Part shown: positions 40,194-50,783 of the stretch, piece by piece
Numbering within the stretch: position 1 is the first letter of the stretch
Layout of the letters: the number at the start of each line of letters is the position of its first letter
Origin: Bartonella bilalgolemi
GTDB taxonomy: Bacteria > Pseudomonadota > Alphaproteobacteria > Rhizobiales > Rhizobiaceae
Reading direction: 5' to 3'
Assembly (NCBI RefSeq): GCF_023500045.1
Contig: NZ_JAMCOF010000004.1
Coordinates: 1-64,000 of the forward strand
DNA length: 64,000 nucleotides
Position numbers and translations under genes: made by a program
The notes under the pieces: model-generated
Database searches by the model: none
What the model was told of the DNA's origin: nothing
What the model saw: only the letters and a program-made list of their open reading frames with translations

Positions 40194-40621
40194 GATTCTT
40201 TTATTAATATGTAAGAAAAGATGCAGAAATTAGAGTTTTATACTTTCTTCTAACAAGATATTGTCAATCAATACCTTTTTTGAATTGTTTTTCCGTTTTT
40301 ATAAGTTCTTTAATTTTTATAGCTTAATCTTTTTTTAATAAAAGAACTAAAATCAAAATTAAGATGTAGAATTTTCAAACTTATCTATAATCTGTTATGT
40401 TTTTCTATCTTTACTTTTTTCAATTGATTTTTTTAAACTTTTCTGTGTCTTTTTTTTAAGAATTATTGTAAATATAAAAATAACTTTTCAATACAATAAG
40501 TGTAAAATTCTTAGAAAAGATTACTCTCTCTTCTTAAAATAGAAACGTTATCTTAAAATTATATCGCCCAATAATTTTTTTATATTTCAAAGTACTCCTC
40601 TCAATTATAACTCATTATATT
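40194..40621. other. gene-free AT-rich stretch
   Basis: About 430 bases, T-rich on the plus strand, between tRNA-Val and the end of the permease gene. No gene, remnant or clear terminator was recognised. Confidence 0.45.
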
Positions 40622-42034
40622 TTAATTGCACTGCTTTGGACTGTAAGCCTTCTTTTCTTCTTGATAGATTTTTCTTTTCTTTAAATTATAAAGTTTAAGT
40701 GCATAAAAACAAATAACAAGTGAAGAAAGCCAAATAGCACCTATAATCAACACTGATCTCGTATTATCAAAAAACCACAATAAAACAAAAATAAAGATCA
40801 TAAATAAAGTAGCAAAAATTGATCCTATTGGCCAAAATGGCATTGGAAATTTTAGATCAAGGTGTTCTTCTGAAGACATTTTAAGCCGCATAAAAATTTG
40901 CGAAAGCAAAATCATCTTCCAAACAAAAACTGTTGCAAATGTCGCCATTGCTGCAATGAGAAAAAAAAGATGATTATGATAATAATAATTAAGAATAACA
41001 CCAAAAAGAAATACGCTAAATATGAGTAAAATAACAAAAATCGGTACACCGTTTTTTGATAAATACTGGAATTTTTTAAATGCATAACCTTCCTGAGACA
41101 AACCATGTATCATGCGAACTGCACCATACATTTCGCTATTAATTGCAGAAACCACAGCTGTAATAACAACAATATTAAGAATATGGGTTGCTGACGAAAT
41201 ACCAAACCTTTCAAAAATTGTAATAAAAGGACTACTAATAAGGCGGATTTCATTCCAAGGATAAAGTGACATTAAAACTGCTAAAGTCATAACATAAAAA
41301 AGCAAAATTCGAATTGGAATAGAATTAATTGCTCTCGAGATTGTTTTATTAGGATCCTGTACTTCCATTGCTGCCATTCCAATAATCTCTACGCCACCAA
41401 AAGCAAAAACAACAACACTAAAGCAAGCTAGAAAACCAAACAAACCATTTGGAAATACTCCACCATTTTGCCATAAATTATGAATGCCAATAGTAGAGAC
41501 TGTATTTGTATTCGAATCAAAAAAAATAATTGCTATGCCTAAAATAATCATAGTGATAATGGCGATAATTTTTATGGAAGAAAGCCAAAATTCTAGCTCA
41601 CCATATACTTTCACTGCTGTTAGGTTAACACCGGTAATGATAAATGTAATGCTCAATGTCCATATCCAAGGAGCAACATCAGGATACCAAAAATTCATAT
41701 AAGTTGCAAAAGCCGTAATATCAGCTAAACCAACAAGTACTACCTCAAAAACATATGTCCACCCTGTTAAAAAACCAGCTAATGGCGATATATAAGTTGT
41801 AGCGTAACGAGCAAAAGAACCAGGCATTGGATTATGAATAATCATCTCACCTAAAGCACGCATAACTATAAAAATAGCTAAACCAGAAATACAATAAGCA
41901 ATTAAAACACTTGGACCAGCAAGATTAATCGCTTGAGCAGATCCATAAAAAAGCCCTGTCCCAATAGCAGAACCAAGAGCTAAAAATATAACCTGACGCT
42001 GATTTATACCCCGTTTAAGCTTATTTGTTGTCAT
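40622..42034 (-). CDS. amino acid permease (APC superfamily)
   Basis: 470-aa, 12-helix cytoplasmic membrane importer of the AAT/proline-specific permease group. Seen: GINQRQVIFLALGSAIGTGLFYGS at the start of TM1, GEMIIHNPMPGSFARYA, and ending in a basic tail. The substrate cannot be read from sequence; ProY-, GabP- and HutT-like members are all plausible, and the dead histidine ammonia-lyase gene just upstream hints at histidine. Confidence 0.9.
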   Translation of the reverse strand: MTTNKLKRGINQRQVIFLALGSAIGTGLFYGSAQAINLAGPSVLIAYCISGLAIFIVMRALGEMIIHNPMPGSFARYATTYISPLAGFLTGWTYVFEVVLVGLADITAFATYMNFWYPDVAPWIWTLSITFIITGVNLTAVKVYGELEFWLSSIKIIAIITMIILGIAIIFFDSNTNTVSTIGIHNLWQNGGVFPNGLFGFLACFSVVVFAFGGVEIIGMAAMEVQDPNKTISRAINSIPIRILLFYVMTLAVLMSLYPWNEIRLISSPFITIFERFGISSATHILNIVVITAVVSAINSEMYGAVRMIHGLSQEGYAFKKFQYLSKNGVPIFVILLIFSVFLFGVILNYYYHNHLFFLIAAMATFATVFVWKMILLSQIFMRLKMSSEEHLDLKFPMPFWPIGSIFATLFMIFIFVLLWFFDNTRSVLIIGAIWLSSLVICFYALKLYNLKKRKIYQEEKKAYSPKQCN

Positions 42035-42489
42035 TTCTATCCTTCATCAAATATCATTCCAGCCTTTACAGAACAAAATTGGCAGATTAATAAGAATCAA
42101 AATCGATTGAAATGTGAAAAAACTCTAAAATATCTGAAGAACTTAAATTTTTATTTTCTTTAGTTCCATAAAAAAATACAATTCATAACAGCTAAGATGT
42201 ATAATCTCATCTCGTATGGCAATACAACATATACCGTTTACAATAAAAAAGCTGCACTCTTCTTTCCCCTTCAGATTTGAGGAAATATGGATAATAAGAT
42301 AATTGTGTTATGATAATACACATCGCCCTCTTACTTAAACTAAGCTGCTTTTCAATTTATCAAAAAAAATTTCGATGAGCAAGTATCATTAAAAAACGAA
42401 TCTCTAGTCTCTCTCTATTATAATTATAACGTCCTGATCATAGTTCAAAATTAATTGCTTATCACTAATGGTGGAAAATTGTTTTTGTT
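42035..42489. other. gene-free region between permease and dead hutH
   Basis: AT-rich, no recognisable gene. It should contain the permease promoter, or was once the hut intergenic spacer. Confidence 0.4.
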
Positions 42490-43705
42490 AAAATAGATAA
42501 CAAGTATCCTTCACTCACGAATGCACGTGCTTTCCCAAGATCTGAAAACATATAATGATCTTGTTCTAGAATCTGAATATGTGCACGTAAACGCTTCATA
42601 ACAGATTATAATAAGGGGCTTAAAAGGAACATGATATTCAATTCCTTGTTCTGCAACAAGTGTCTTAATACCAATAATAGAAAAGATTCTCATTTTTCAC
42701 TAACAACTAACGAGCACCGTAACAAAACCATTGAAACATAATCTTCTTTATTTGCCAAAGTCGGTGTCGAATCAACTGAAGTAGGGTATGCTATTTGTTT
42801 GTTTTCAGACAATAAAGTAGCAGCTACCATCAGAATATCAAAACATGCACCCATAACTTGCGGTTGATAACCTATACAATAAGGATCCTTGACATAATTA
42901 TCTCAACATAAATGTGCCTCCTGAATTTCTGAATCTTCTAAAAGATTTTCTAATTTTTATAACACAATAATTGGTCCATAATAGCCCCGCAGAATATGAA
43001 TATCAGGATGAAATGATGCCATTGAACTCATAACAACATCTGTTGTTAATGCGCCTAAAAAAAATCCGCCACACAGTTTTTAATAACTATGAAAAGGTCT
43101 GCAAAAGCAAGGGATGTCGATGTTTTAGTATCATTGATCAGGACTAATCCTTCTTTCGCTTCTAAAAAATGAGGAATAATACTGCTTTTTCTAAATCAGC
43201 CTTTTCGCTCATACGAATATTTTGAAAAAATGCTTCTCCTTCTCCCATTATCACAGCAGCCATATGAGAACAAGAAGCGAGACTAACTGATGTGCTCACT
43301 GAATCTTTTCGGAAATGACAGGAATAAGTCCATTTGCAAGCATGTTCTCTAGTAAATACCTAATTCCAGATGAACATCTAAACCCATTCATCTCAGAAAA
43401 ATAAGCTTCAGAGTCATCATTAATCATACAACATTTTCAGGAGGAAGCACCCCTACTCTATAACAATGTTATAAAATATGATTCTTTGTAAAATGAACAT
43501 ATTATCTATATCAATTTTAATCGAAGCTAATTTGCCAAATCCAGTATTAATTCCATAAACTGGTTCACTGCTAGCAGCAATTTCAGCAATATGTTTCTGC
43601 TTCTTTTTAATAACCAAATGTGTATCATGATAAAGCTTGCTCGTTTTGCCATCTCAGTAAACAACAGTTTCAAATTCATCCAAAGTAACTTTAACTGGAT
43701 TCAGT
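42490..43705 (-). pseudogene. hutH: histidine ammonia-lyase pseudogene
   Basis: Reading three frames on the minus strand recovers pieces of HutH in the right order: VKVTLDEFETVVY then a stop, [40 protein letters not shown] (position of the MIO-forming loop), [48 protein letters not shown] and, near the end, MFSDLGKARAFVSEG. Frameshifts and stops interrupt it many times. The Ala-Ser-Gly triad that makes the MIO cofactor is also gone (TSV in its place). Limits are approximate. In life this enzyme converted histidine to urocanate. Confidence 0.88.
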
Positions 43706-43738
43706 CTTTATAAGAAATATGAAGCAAAACGGGAAATT

Positions 43739-43815
43739 TGGTGCACCCGACAGAATTCGAATCTGTGACCTCTGCCTTCGGAGGGCAGCGCTCTATCCAA
43801 CTGAGCTACGGGTGC
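43739..43815 (-). tRNA. tRNA-Arg(CCG)
   Basis: Minus strand: acceptor GCACCCG/CGGGTGC, D-arm GCTCAGTTGGATAGAGC, anticodon stem CTGCC/GGCAG around CTCCGAA (anticodon CCG), T-loop TTCGAAT, discriminator A and encoded CCA. Confidence 0.95.
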
Positions 43816-44087
43816 TTAAAAATGGCGATTAAAATTGTTATATTCCTTTAGCTGATCATACTCTCAGCTTCAATAATGAATTATTCCTTTTAAAACTTAA
43901 TAAAGAATATATGCTTATTTTTGATAGAATTATATTATTTTTTAATGCTACTTTGGATACATATCCATCTATTTTAATAAATTACTCTCCATATAAAATT
44001 CTTTCTTTTACCAAAACAATCCTTATATAAACTTTTTAAATTCTAAAAAATTTTAAAAATAAGTTGCGAATACCAGGACAATTCTTA

Positions 44088-44861
44088 ATGACTACATTAC
44101 CAAGCCGCTTTCATTTCATTTCTGCTGAAACCGAAGAAGCTATTAAAGCTACCAATAAATTAATATCTATTTATGGTCACTCTTCTCTTGAAGAAGCTGA
44201 TGTCATTGTTGCACTTGGTGGAGATGGAACAATGTTGCAAACAGTACGGGATGTCATGAATACTAACAAACCTATTTATGGTATGAATCGAGGCTCAGTA
44301 GGTTTTCTAATGAATGAATTTCATGAAAAAAAATTACCAAGCCGTATTGCTGCTGCACATAAAAAAGAAATTCATCCCTTACGCATGATCGCAAATGCAC
44401 AACCTCAAGGACATATCGAAGCACTTGCAATCAATGAAGTATCCTTATTTCGCCAATCATATCAAGCTGCTAAAATTCGTATCAGCATTGATAACCAGGT
44501 CCGCATGGAAGAATTGATTTGCGACGGTATTCTTGTTGCCACACCAGCAGGTTCTACCGCATATAACTTATCAGCACAAGGACCTATTTTACCTCTTATG
44601 GCCCCCCTTATGATCCTCACTCCCGTTAGCCCTTTTCGTCCTCGAGGCTGGCATGGAGCCTTACTTCCAAATACTGCCACAGTATGCTTTGATATGCTTG
44701 AATATGACAAACGTCCCGTCAATGCAGCTGCTGACAACGTTGAAATGAAATCTGTTTATTCAGTTATTATTTCATCAGCAACAGAAATAACAGTCTCTAT
44801 CCTTTTTGATCCTAACCATTCTTGGGATGAACGCATTTTATCAGAACAATTTCGTTATTAA
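44088..44861 (+). CDS. nadK: NAD kinase
   Basis: Phosphorylates NAD to NADP. 257 aa from ATG 44088 (MTTLPSRFHF), which matches the family start; the frame extends to a TTG at 44064. Family motifs: ALGGDGTMLQ, GMNRGSVGFLMNE, LAINEVSL and the glycine-rich TPAGSTAYNLSA. Together with nadE at 47.9 kb it covers the last steps of NAD(P) synthesis. Confidence 0.94.
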   Translation: MTTLPSRFHFISAETEEAIKATNKLISIYGHSSLEEADVIVALGGDGTMLQTVRDVMNTNKPIYGMNRGSVGFLMNEFHEKKLPSRIAAAHKKEIHPLRMIANAQPQGHIEALAINEVSLFRQSYQAAKIRISIDNQVRMEELICDGILVATPAGSTAYNLSAQGPILPLMAPLMILTPVSPFRPRGWHGALLPNTATVCFDMLEYDKRPVNAAADNVEMKSVYSVIISSATEITVSILFDPNHSWDERILSEQFRY

Positions 44862-45016
44862 TTTTTTTTTATCATTCTTTTTGCGGATATTATAGTAGTT
44901 ACAGTTGACTTTTTTTTAAATGCACCTTAACCCGTCTTCAAGAGGATGGAATGTTTACTTAGCCAATATCCTAAAAAAAATCGTTAAAATTGCAGAGTAA
45001 TCAGCAAAAAGAAAGA

Positions 45017-46417
45017 ATGATACTAGCTTTGGACAGTTTCGATAGTTTAGGCCTTTCAAAAAAGGTTATTAAAGCTATAAAATCAGCAGGATATACGATC
45101 CCAACACCTATTCAAAGTGGGACAATTCCTCATATTCTTCAAAAAAAAGATATTTTAGGGATTGCTCAGACAGGTACTGGTAAAACAGCTTCCTTTGTGC
45201 TCCCCATGCTTACCCTACTTGAAAAAGGACGTGCAAGAGCAAGAATTCCTCGTACCCTCATATTAGAACCAACACGAGAGCTTGCTACCCAAGTGAAAGA
45301 AAACTTTGATAAATATGGTGTTAATCACAATTTAAATGTTGCACTGTTAATCGGTGGTGTGTCTTTCGAACACCAAGATCGCAAACTTGAACGAGGTGCA
45401 GATGTTTTGATAGCAACACCAGGACGTCTGCTGGATCATTTTGAGCATGGTAAATTACTCCTGGTAGGTATTGAAATTCTAGTCATTGATGAAGCTGATC
45501 GCATGCTAGATATGGGTTTTATCCCTAACATTGAACGCATTTGCAAACTGACTCCTTTTACACGTCAAACCTTGTTCTTTTCAGCAACAATGGCACCAGA
45601 AATTACAAAATTAACAAAGCAATTTTTACATTCCCCCATATATGTTGAAATTACAAAAGCATCTTCAACAGCAAAAAAAATCACGCAACGACTTGTTAAA
45701 TCTGGAAGTAAACCATGGAATAAAAGAGCTATTTTAAGAGAACTTATTCATAACGAAAGTGACGAACTTAAAAACGCTATCATTTTCTGTAATCGAAAAA
45801 AAGATATTTCTGAACTTGTCCGATCTCTTATTAAACATAACTTCAGCGTAGGTGCACTTCATGGTGACATGGACCAACATTCACGCACAAGCACATTAGC
45901 TAATTTCAAAGACAATAAACTTACACTTCTTGTTGCTTCTGATGTTGCTTCTCGTGGGCTTGACATCCCAGCAGTCAGCCATGTTTTCAACTATGATGTA
46001 CCGACACATGCAGAAGATTATATTCATCGTATCGGTCGCACAGGACGAGCAAAACGTAGTGGTAAAGCTTTCACAATTGTCACAAAAGCTGATGAAAAAT
46101 ATATTAGTGCTATTGAAGAAATAAGCCAAGAAAAAATTGAGTGGCTCAATGGCGATCTTTCTACTTTAATAGATTATGATGAAACAAATGACATTGTTGC
46201 AAAGACAAAATTTACAAAATTACAACAGAAAACTGCTCAAAAAAAACATAAAACTGAAAAGAAAAAAAATCTAAAAAAAGAAAAACTAGCTTACGTTGAA
46301 ACTAAAGATAATAAAGAGGAATCATCAAACCAATGTCATGAAAAAAACAAAACTCCTATTTCAATCGGATTTGGCGATGATATTCCAGCCTTTATGCTTA
46401 TAAAAAAACATACTTAA
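45017..46417 (+). CDS. rhlE: DEAD-box RNA helicase (RhlE type)
   Basis: ATP-dependent RNA helicase for ribosome assembly or RNA decay. All motifs present: Q motif with PTPIQSGTIP, AQTGTGKTASF, PTRELATQ, DEADRMLDMGF, SATM, and HRIGRTGRA. A Lys-rich C-terminal tail follows (about residues 395-455), as in RhlE. The frame is open to a TTG at 44990; ATG 45017 after AAAAAGAAAG is favoured. No cold-shock leader was identified. Confidence 0.92.
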   Translation: MILALDSFDSLGLSKKVIKAIKSAGYTIPTPIQSGTIPHILQKKDILGIAQTGTGKTASFVLPMLTLLEKGRARARIPRTLILEPTRELATQVKENFDKYGVNHNLNVALLIGGVSFEHQDRKLERGADVLIATPGRLLDHFEHGKLLLVGIEILVIDEADRMLDMGFIPNIERICKLTPFTRQTLFFSATMAPEITKLTKQFLHSPIYVEITKASSTAKKITQRLVKSGSKPWNKRAILRELIHNESDELKNAIIFCNRKKDISELVRSLIKHNFSVGALHGDMDQHSRTSTLANFKDNKLTLLVASDVASRGLDIPAVSHVFNYDVPTHAEDYIHRIGRTGRAKRSGKAFTIVTKADEKYISAIEEISQEKIEWLNGDLSTLIDYDETNDIVAKTKFTKLQQKTAQKKHKTEKKKNLKKEKLAYVETKDNKEESSNQCHEKNKTPISIGFGDDIPAFMLIKKHT

Positions 46418-46465
46418 ACTCTCTAATTTTATTACTGAGAAATAATAGTAAGTGTTTTACTGGGC

Positions 46466-47854
46466 TTAAAGTTTTCCACTGCCTACCGTGATTAATCTTT
46501 TTACTATCTTTTCACGTCCTAAAAGTGGCAAAAACTTTCCCATTTCAGGTCCATGTGTCATCCCCGTGAGAGCTTGACGCAACGGCATAAACAAAGCTTT
46601 TCCTTTACGACCCGTTTTTTCTTGCAATACCGTCGTCCAAATTTTCCAGCTTTCATCACTCAATATCCCCTCAGGTAACGAATGAACAGACTGTTGCGCA
46701 TAAGCGCGATCTTCAGGCAAAGTTATATCAAAGCTCTCATCAGTATAAATAATTTTCCACCATAAGACTGCATCACTCACCTTAGTAATATTGTTTCTTA
46801 CCGTATTCCAAAAATGTTCTGCTTGTTCTCCATAAATAGAAAATTTTTCAAGTCGTGCTCTAATGTCTTCATAAGTTAATTTATGAACAAAATACCTATT
46901 CAATACAAGAAGATCAACCACATCAAATTTTGCTGCTGATTTTGATATATCTTGGAGATCAAAATGATTTAAAAGAGCAGCTTGATTAGGGTATGCTTGT
47001 ACATTTTGCGATGTCCCAAGTAACACTGAAAGACATTGAACAGCCATAGATTCAAAGCCATCTTCGCGCAAAGAACGAACGGAAAGATCACTATTCCGTT
47101 TTGAAAGCCCTTCTCCTGAAGCTGTCGTTAATAAATTAATATGACCAAAAATTGGAGGCACCGCATCGAGAGCCTCAAAAAGAGCAATCTGAGCACCAGT
47201 ATTGGTAATGTGATCGCTTCCACGAATAATATGTGTAATAGCCATATCTATATCATCAATGACAGAAGGTAGAGTATAAAGATAGCTTCCATCTTCACGA
47301 ATTAAGATAGGATCTGACATAGAAGCCAAATCAATCGTCTGCCTACCTTTTATAATATCATCCCAATGAACTTCTGTTCGTTTAGTTTGAAACGGACTAT
47401 TTTCAAAATTAGGTAAAAGAAAACGCCAATGAGGCCTACGACCTTGATTCTCAAAGGCTTTTTTATCTTCTAATGACAATTTTAATGCATCACGATTATA
47501 AACAGGAGGTAATTTGCGTGAAAGTTGTATTTTACGACGCCGATCCAATTCTTCTGCCGTTTCATAACAGGGATAAAGAAGCCCACGTTGTTTTAAAATT
47601 TCTGCAACTTCATCATATCGATTAAAGCGTTTAGACTGATAATAAACTTCATCCGGTTGAATATTAAGCCATTCGAGATCAACCATAAGAGCGTCAATGT
47701 ATTCTTGTTTGGAGCGCTCAACATCTGTATCATCATAACGTAAAATAAATATACCATTATGCGCTTTCGCATACAACCAATTAAATAATGCAATACGAGT
47801 ATTGCCTATATGAATATAACCTGTTGGAGATGGGGCAAAACGAACTTTTATCAT
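46466..47854 (-). CDS. gltX: glutamyl-tRNA synthetase, paralogue with HIGN and GLSKR signatures
   Basis: Class I synthetase of about 462 aa starting [12 protein letters not shown]. The first signature is YIHIGN, the KMSKS-type loop is GLSKRNS, and the anticodon-binding half is complete to GSGKL. A second gltX is at 57047 in this window; many alphaproteobacteria have two, one of which may charge tRNA-Gln for the amidotransferase route. The frame reaches TTG 47869, but ATG 47854 suits the family. It begins 12 nt after nadE stops, so the two are probably co-transcribed. Confidence 0.9.
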   Translation of the reverse strand: MIKVRFAPSPTGYIHIGNTRIALFNWLYAKAHNGIFILRYDDTDVERSKQEYIDALMVDLEWLNIQPDEVYYQSKRFNRYDEVAEILKQRGLLYPCYETAEELDRRRKIQLSRKLPPVYNRDALKLSLEDKKAFENQGRRPHWRFLLPNFENSPFQTKRTEVHWDDIIKGRQTIDLASMSDPILIREDGSYLYTLPSVIDDIDMAITHIIRGSDHITNTGAQIALFEALDAVPPIFGHINLLTTASGEGLSKRNSDLSVRSLREDGFESMAVQCLSVLLGTSQNVQAYPNQAALLNHFDLQDISKSAAKFDVVDLLVLNRYFVHKLTYEDIRARLEKFSIYGEQAEHFWNTVRNNITKVSDAVLWWKIIYTDESFDITLPEDRAYAQQSVHSLPEGILSDESWKIWTTVLQEKTGRKGKALFMPLRQALTGMTHGPEMGKFLPLLGREKIVKRLITVGSGKL

Positions 47855-47865
47855 CAAAATAATGC

Positions 47866-49542
47866 TCAACTTTTATCGCGAAAATGATTGGTAATAGGAT
47901 AACGACGATCGCGTCCGAAGTTTTTATAACTAATTTTCACACCTGGTGCAGATTGTCGCCTTTTATACTCAGCTAAATAAAGCAAATGTTCAACTTTCTC
48001 AACTGTTTGCCGTGAATGTCCACGTTTAACAATATCACAAACATTCATGTCATCTTCCACAAGAGATTGCAAGATATCATCTAAAATAGGATAAGGAGGA
48101 AGAAAATCCTCATCTTTTTGATTTTCCCGAAGTTCTGCAGAAGGCGCTTTCTCTATAATACTAGATGGAATAATAATTCCTTTTGGTCCCAATAAATTCT
48201 GCAAGTAATTTTTATTACGCCACTCAGCTAATTTGTAAACCTGCATTTTATAAATATCTTTAATGGGATTAAAACCACCATTCATATCGCCATAAAGTGT
48301 CGCATACCCAACAGCCATTTCCGATTTATTACCTGTTGTTATGACCATAGAATCAAATTTATTTGAAAGGGCCATTAAAACGCTTCCACGTATACGACTT
48401 TGAAGATTTTCTTCTGTAACATCAGTTCGCAACCCTGAAAAAATAGGAGCCATTATGCTCAAAAAACTCTCAACAGGTTTAAAAATAGGTATTATCTCAT
48501 AACGACACCCTAAAAGACGCGCACACTCTTTAGCATCCTTTAATGATTCCTGTGATGTATAACAATAAGGCATCATCACAGCACAAACTCTTTCAGCTCC
48601 AAGAGCATCGACCGCAATTGTAGCACAAAGTGCTGAGTCAATTCCTCCTGAAAAACCAAGAAGAACATCTTTAAAACGGTTTTTATTGACGTAATCCTTT
48701 AATCCTAAAACGCAGGCATGGTAATCAGCAGCTAGCCCATCTAAAAGCTCTTCATTTGGACCAGAAATACATTGCCACCCAATAGATTTTCTTTGCCAAT
48801 GACTCAAAGCAATATGATTTTCAAAGTGCTTCATTTGAAACACCATTTGACCATGCTCATCAAGTGCAAAAGAGCCTCCATCAAATACTAATTCATCTTG
48901 ACCGCCTACTTGATTAGCATAAATAATTGGCACATATGATTGAACAGCTTGTGCGCGAACAATGTCTAAACGTTTTTTTGTTTTATTACGGTGATAAGGA
49001 GACCCATTAGGAACGAGAATAATTTCAGCTCCTTTATAGCTAAGCTCAGCACAAATAGAAGGATCGTTCCAAATATCTTCACAAATCACAACTCCTAACG
49101 TCATCCCCCGATAAACAATAGGTTCAGGACGTGGACCAGGAGAAAATACGCGCTTTTCATCAAATTCACAATAATTAGGTAAATCACACTTAAAGCGTTC
49201 CGCAATCACCTGTCCATCATCGAGAAGCATGATACCATTATAAAGGTCATTATCACGTTTTAACGGGATACCAATAATAATTCCCGGCCCCTCTTTCGTA
49301 AGCTGCGCTAACTTTTTAACAGCATCTTCACATGCCTTTGTAAAAGCAGATTTAAGAACAAGATCTTCAGGGGGGTAAGCACTTATGAAAAGCTCAGTCA
49401 ACAAAACAAGATCAGCATCCTGTTCGTAAGCTTTTTGATATGCCATTTCTGCAAGAGCGAGATTTCCTTCAATATCACCAATAATGGGATTTAATTGAGC
49501 AATTACAATCCGCAAATCATCTTTTATAAGTTTTTGTGCCAT
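47866..49542 (-). CDS. nadE: glutamine-dependent NAD+ synthetase
   Basis: Amidates nicotinate adenine dinucleotide to NAD+. 558 aa: N-terminal nitrilase-like glutaminase (Glu in [15 protein letters not shown], Lys near 118, Cys in [10 protein letters not shown]) and C-terminal synthetase with the PP-loop [12 protein letters not shown] and [19 protein letters not shown]. The ending overlaps the longest reading of the downstream gltX. Confidence 0.95.
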   Translation of the reverse strand: MAQKLIKDDLRIVIAQLNPIIGDIEGNLALAEMAYQKAYEQDADLVLLTELFISAYPPEDLVLKSAFTKACEDAVKKLAQLTKEGPGIIIGIPLKRDNDLYNGIMLLDDGQVIAERFKCDLPNYCEFDEKRVFSPGPRPEPIVYRGMTLGVVICEDIWNDPSICAELSYKGAEIILVPNGSPYHRNKTKKRLDIVRAQAVQSYVPIIYANQVGGQDELVFDGGSFALDEHGQMVFQMKHFENHIALSHWQRKSIGWQCISGPNEELLDGLAADYHACVLGLKDYVNKNRFKDVLLGFSGGIDSALCATIAVDALGAERVCAVMMPYCYTSQESLKDAKECARLLGCRYEIIPIFKPVESFLSIMAPIFSGLRTDVTEENLQSRIRGSVLMALSNKFDSMVITTGNKSEMAVGYATLYGDMNGGFNPIKDIYKMQVYKLAEWRNKNYLQNLLGPKGIIIPSSIIEKAPSAELRENQKDEDFLPPYPILDDILQSLVEDDMNVCDIVKRGHSRQTVEKVEHLLYLAEYKRRQSAPGVKISYKNFGRDRRYPITNHFRDKS

Positions 49543-49699
49543 TGCATCAATTTAGTGTGACCATTAATTAGTTTCAATCATCAAAGCATTTTTTATCAAA
49601 AGTGCTGAATTTCATAAAAATTAGAAATAAATAACAGGATAGGATTGTTATATAAACCTTCTCTCCAACAATTAACAAATCAGTAACACAACTTTCTTC

Positions 49700-50720
49700 A
49701 GGAATTCAGCAACAAGAAAAGTTAATTCAGTGATTGATTCGCATTTAATCTTGGATTATTATCGATACGGTAATGATCAGAAAGATCTTTTTCTGAAATA
49801 GTATTAGCATTATCTGTACATTTAGTTACATTACTTTCTGTCATTACAGAATGGCATCTGGTTAAGTGCCCTCATTCCTAATGAACTGAAAAAATTCTCA
49901 ACTTCTTTTAAAACATAATCAAAAAGATGCATTTATAACTGTTAGCCATAATCGTATTGCCACACATTAAATCATAAAATTAAACAATACTATGATTCTC
50001 TTTGAACCGCACGAATTAATTTAGGAAGATAATTCTAAACTCTATCATCACTAAAACAAACAATTAAGGACAAGCGAACTTGGTTTACAGAATTAAGAAT
50101 ATCAATCAATTTTAAAAACTCGTCAGAATTAATAGAAAGATTACATTTTAATCCGATAAAATTTTTAAGACTACGACAATATTCTACACATATATGACTA
50201 AGCTGGCGTGTACGATCGCTAATCTCTATAACGTATGGACAAATGCTGCGTACTAATCATCAGAGGTTTTATCAATCGTGTCAAATTCTCTTCACACCCC
50301 TTAATGATATCTCCTTTATAAAATGGTAGCTCCCCTGCACCTTTTCTTTTATATCAGAAAAGCGTGGCTTCTCAAATTAACTAGCAATATAACCAATTTT
50401 AATAACTAGCTTTAAGCTGCCAAAGATTAAAATAATTGCCATTTGCAAAAATACATGAAAAAATCATAAATATTATCAGTCTTATACTCAACAAAGCTTT
50501 CTGTATTATCACCTCCCTTGCAATAAAAAAGCTTAGCCTTCCGCAACCGCTGTTAATTCATTCTTTAAACTGCGCATTTCATCAGTAAAAACCAAAAGAG
50601 GATATTTGCTCAATTCCTTTTCAATTTTCGTAATGCAGATTTACCGGAATAAGTTAGAACTTGTCTAATTAGTTTTTATCTTCAAGATTCGCGCTCATTT
50701 TTCATCGTCGCATTCTCTCT
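49700..50720 (-). pseudogene. aroG: class II DAHP synthase pseudogene
   Basis: Minus-strand pieces match the plant-type 3-deoxy-7-phosphoheptulonate synthase in order but in shifting frames: KLIRQVLTYSGKSALRKLK, YPLLVFTDEMRSLKNEL ending at a stop before AFLLQG, GDRTRQLSHICVEYCRSLKN, GLKCNLSINSDEFLKLIDIL, YLPKLIRAVQRES, TKCTDNANTISEKDLSDHY and PRLNANQSLN. Many stops and frameshifts and some lost segments. The intact enzyme starts the shikimate pathway. Limits are approximate. Confidence 0.88.
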
Positions 50721-50783
50721 AAAGCTTACCTAATCAGCCTACAGTACGCAAAGCTTTGTGTAATTCTCTATAACACTGATTAT

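Noticed and set aside
42511-42693. 60-codon minus-strand frame as an independent small gene
   Set aside because: Its first 30 residues match the C-terminal part of HutH, after which the family sequence continues in another frame; it is a piece of the pseudogene.
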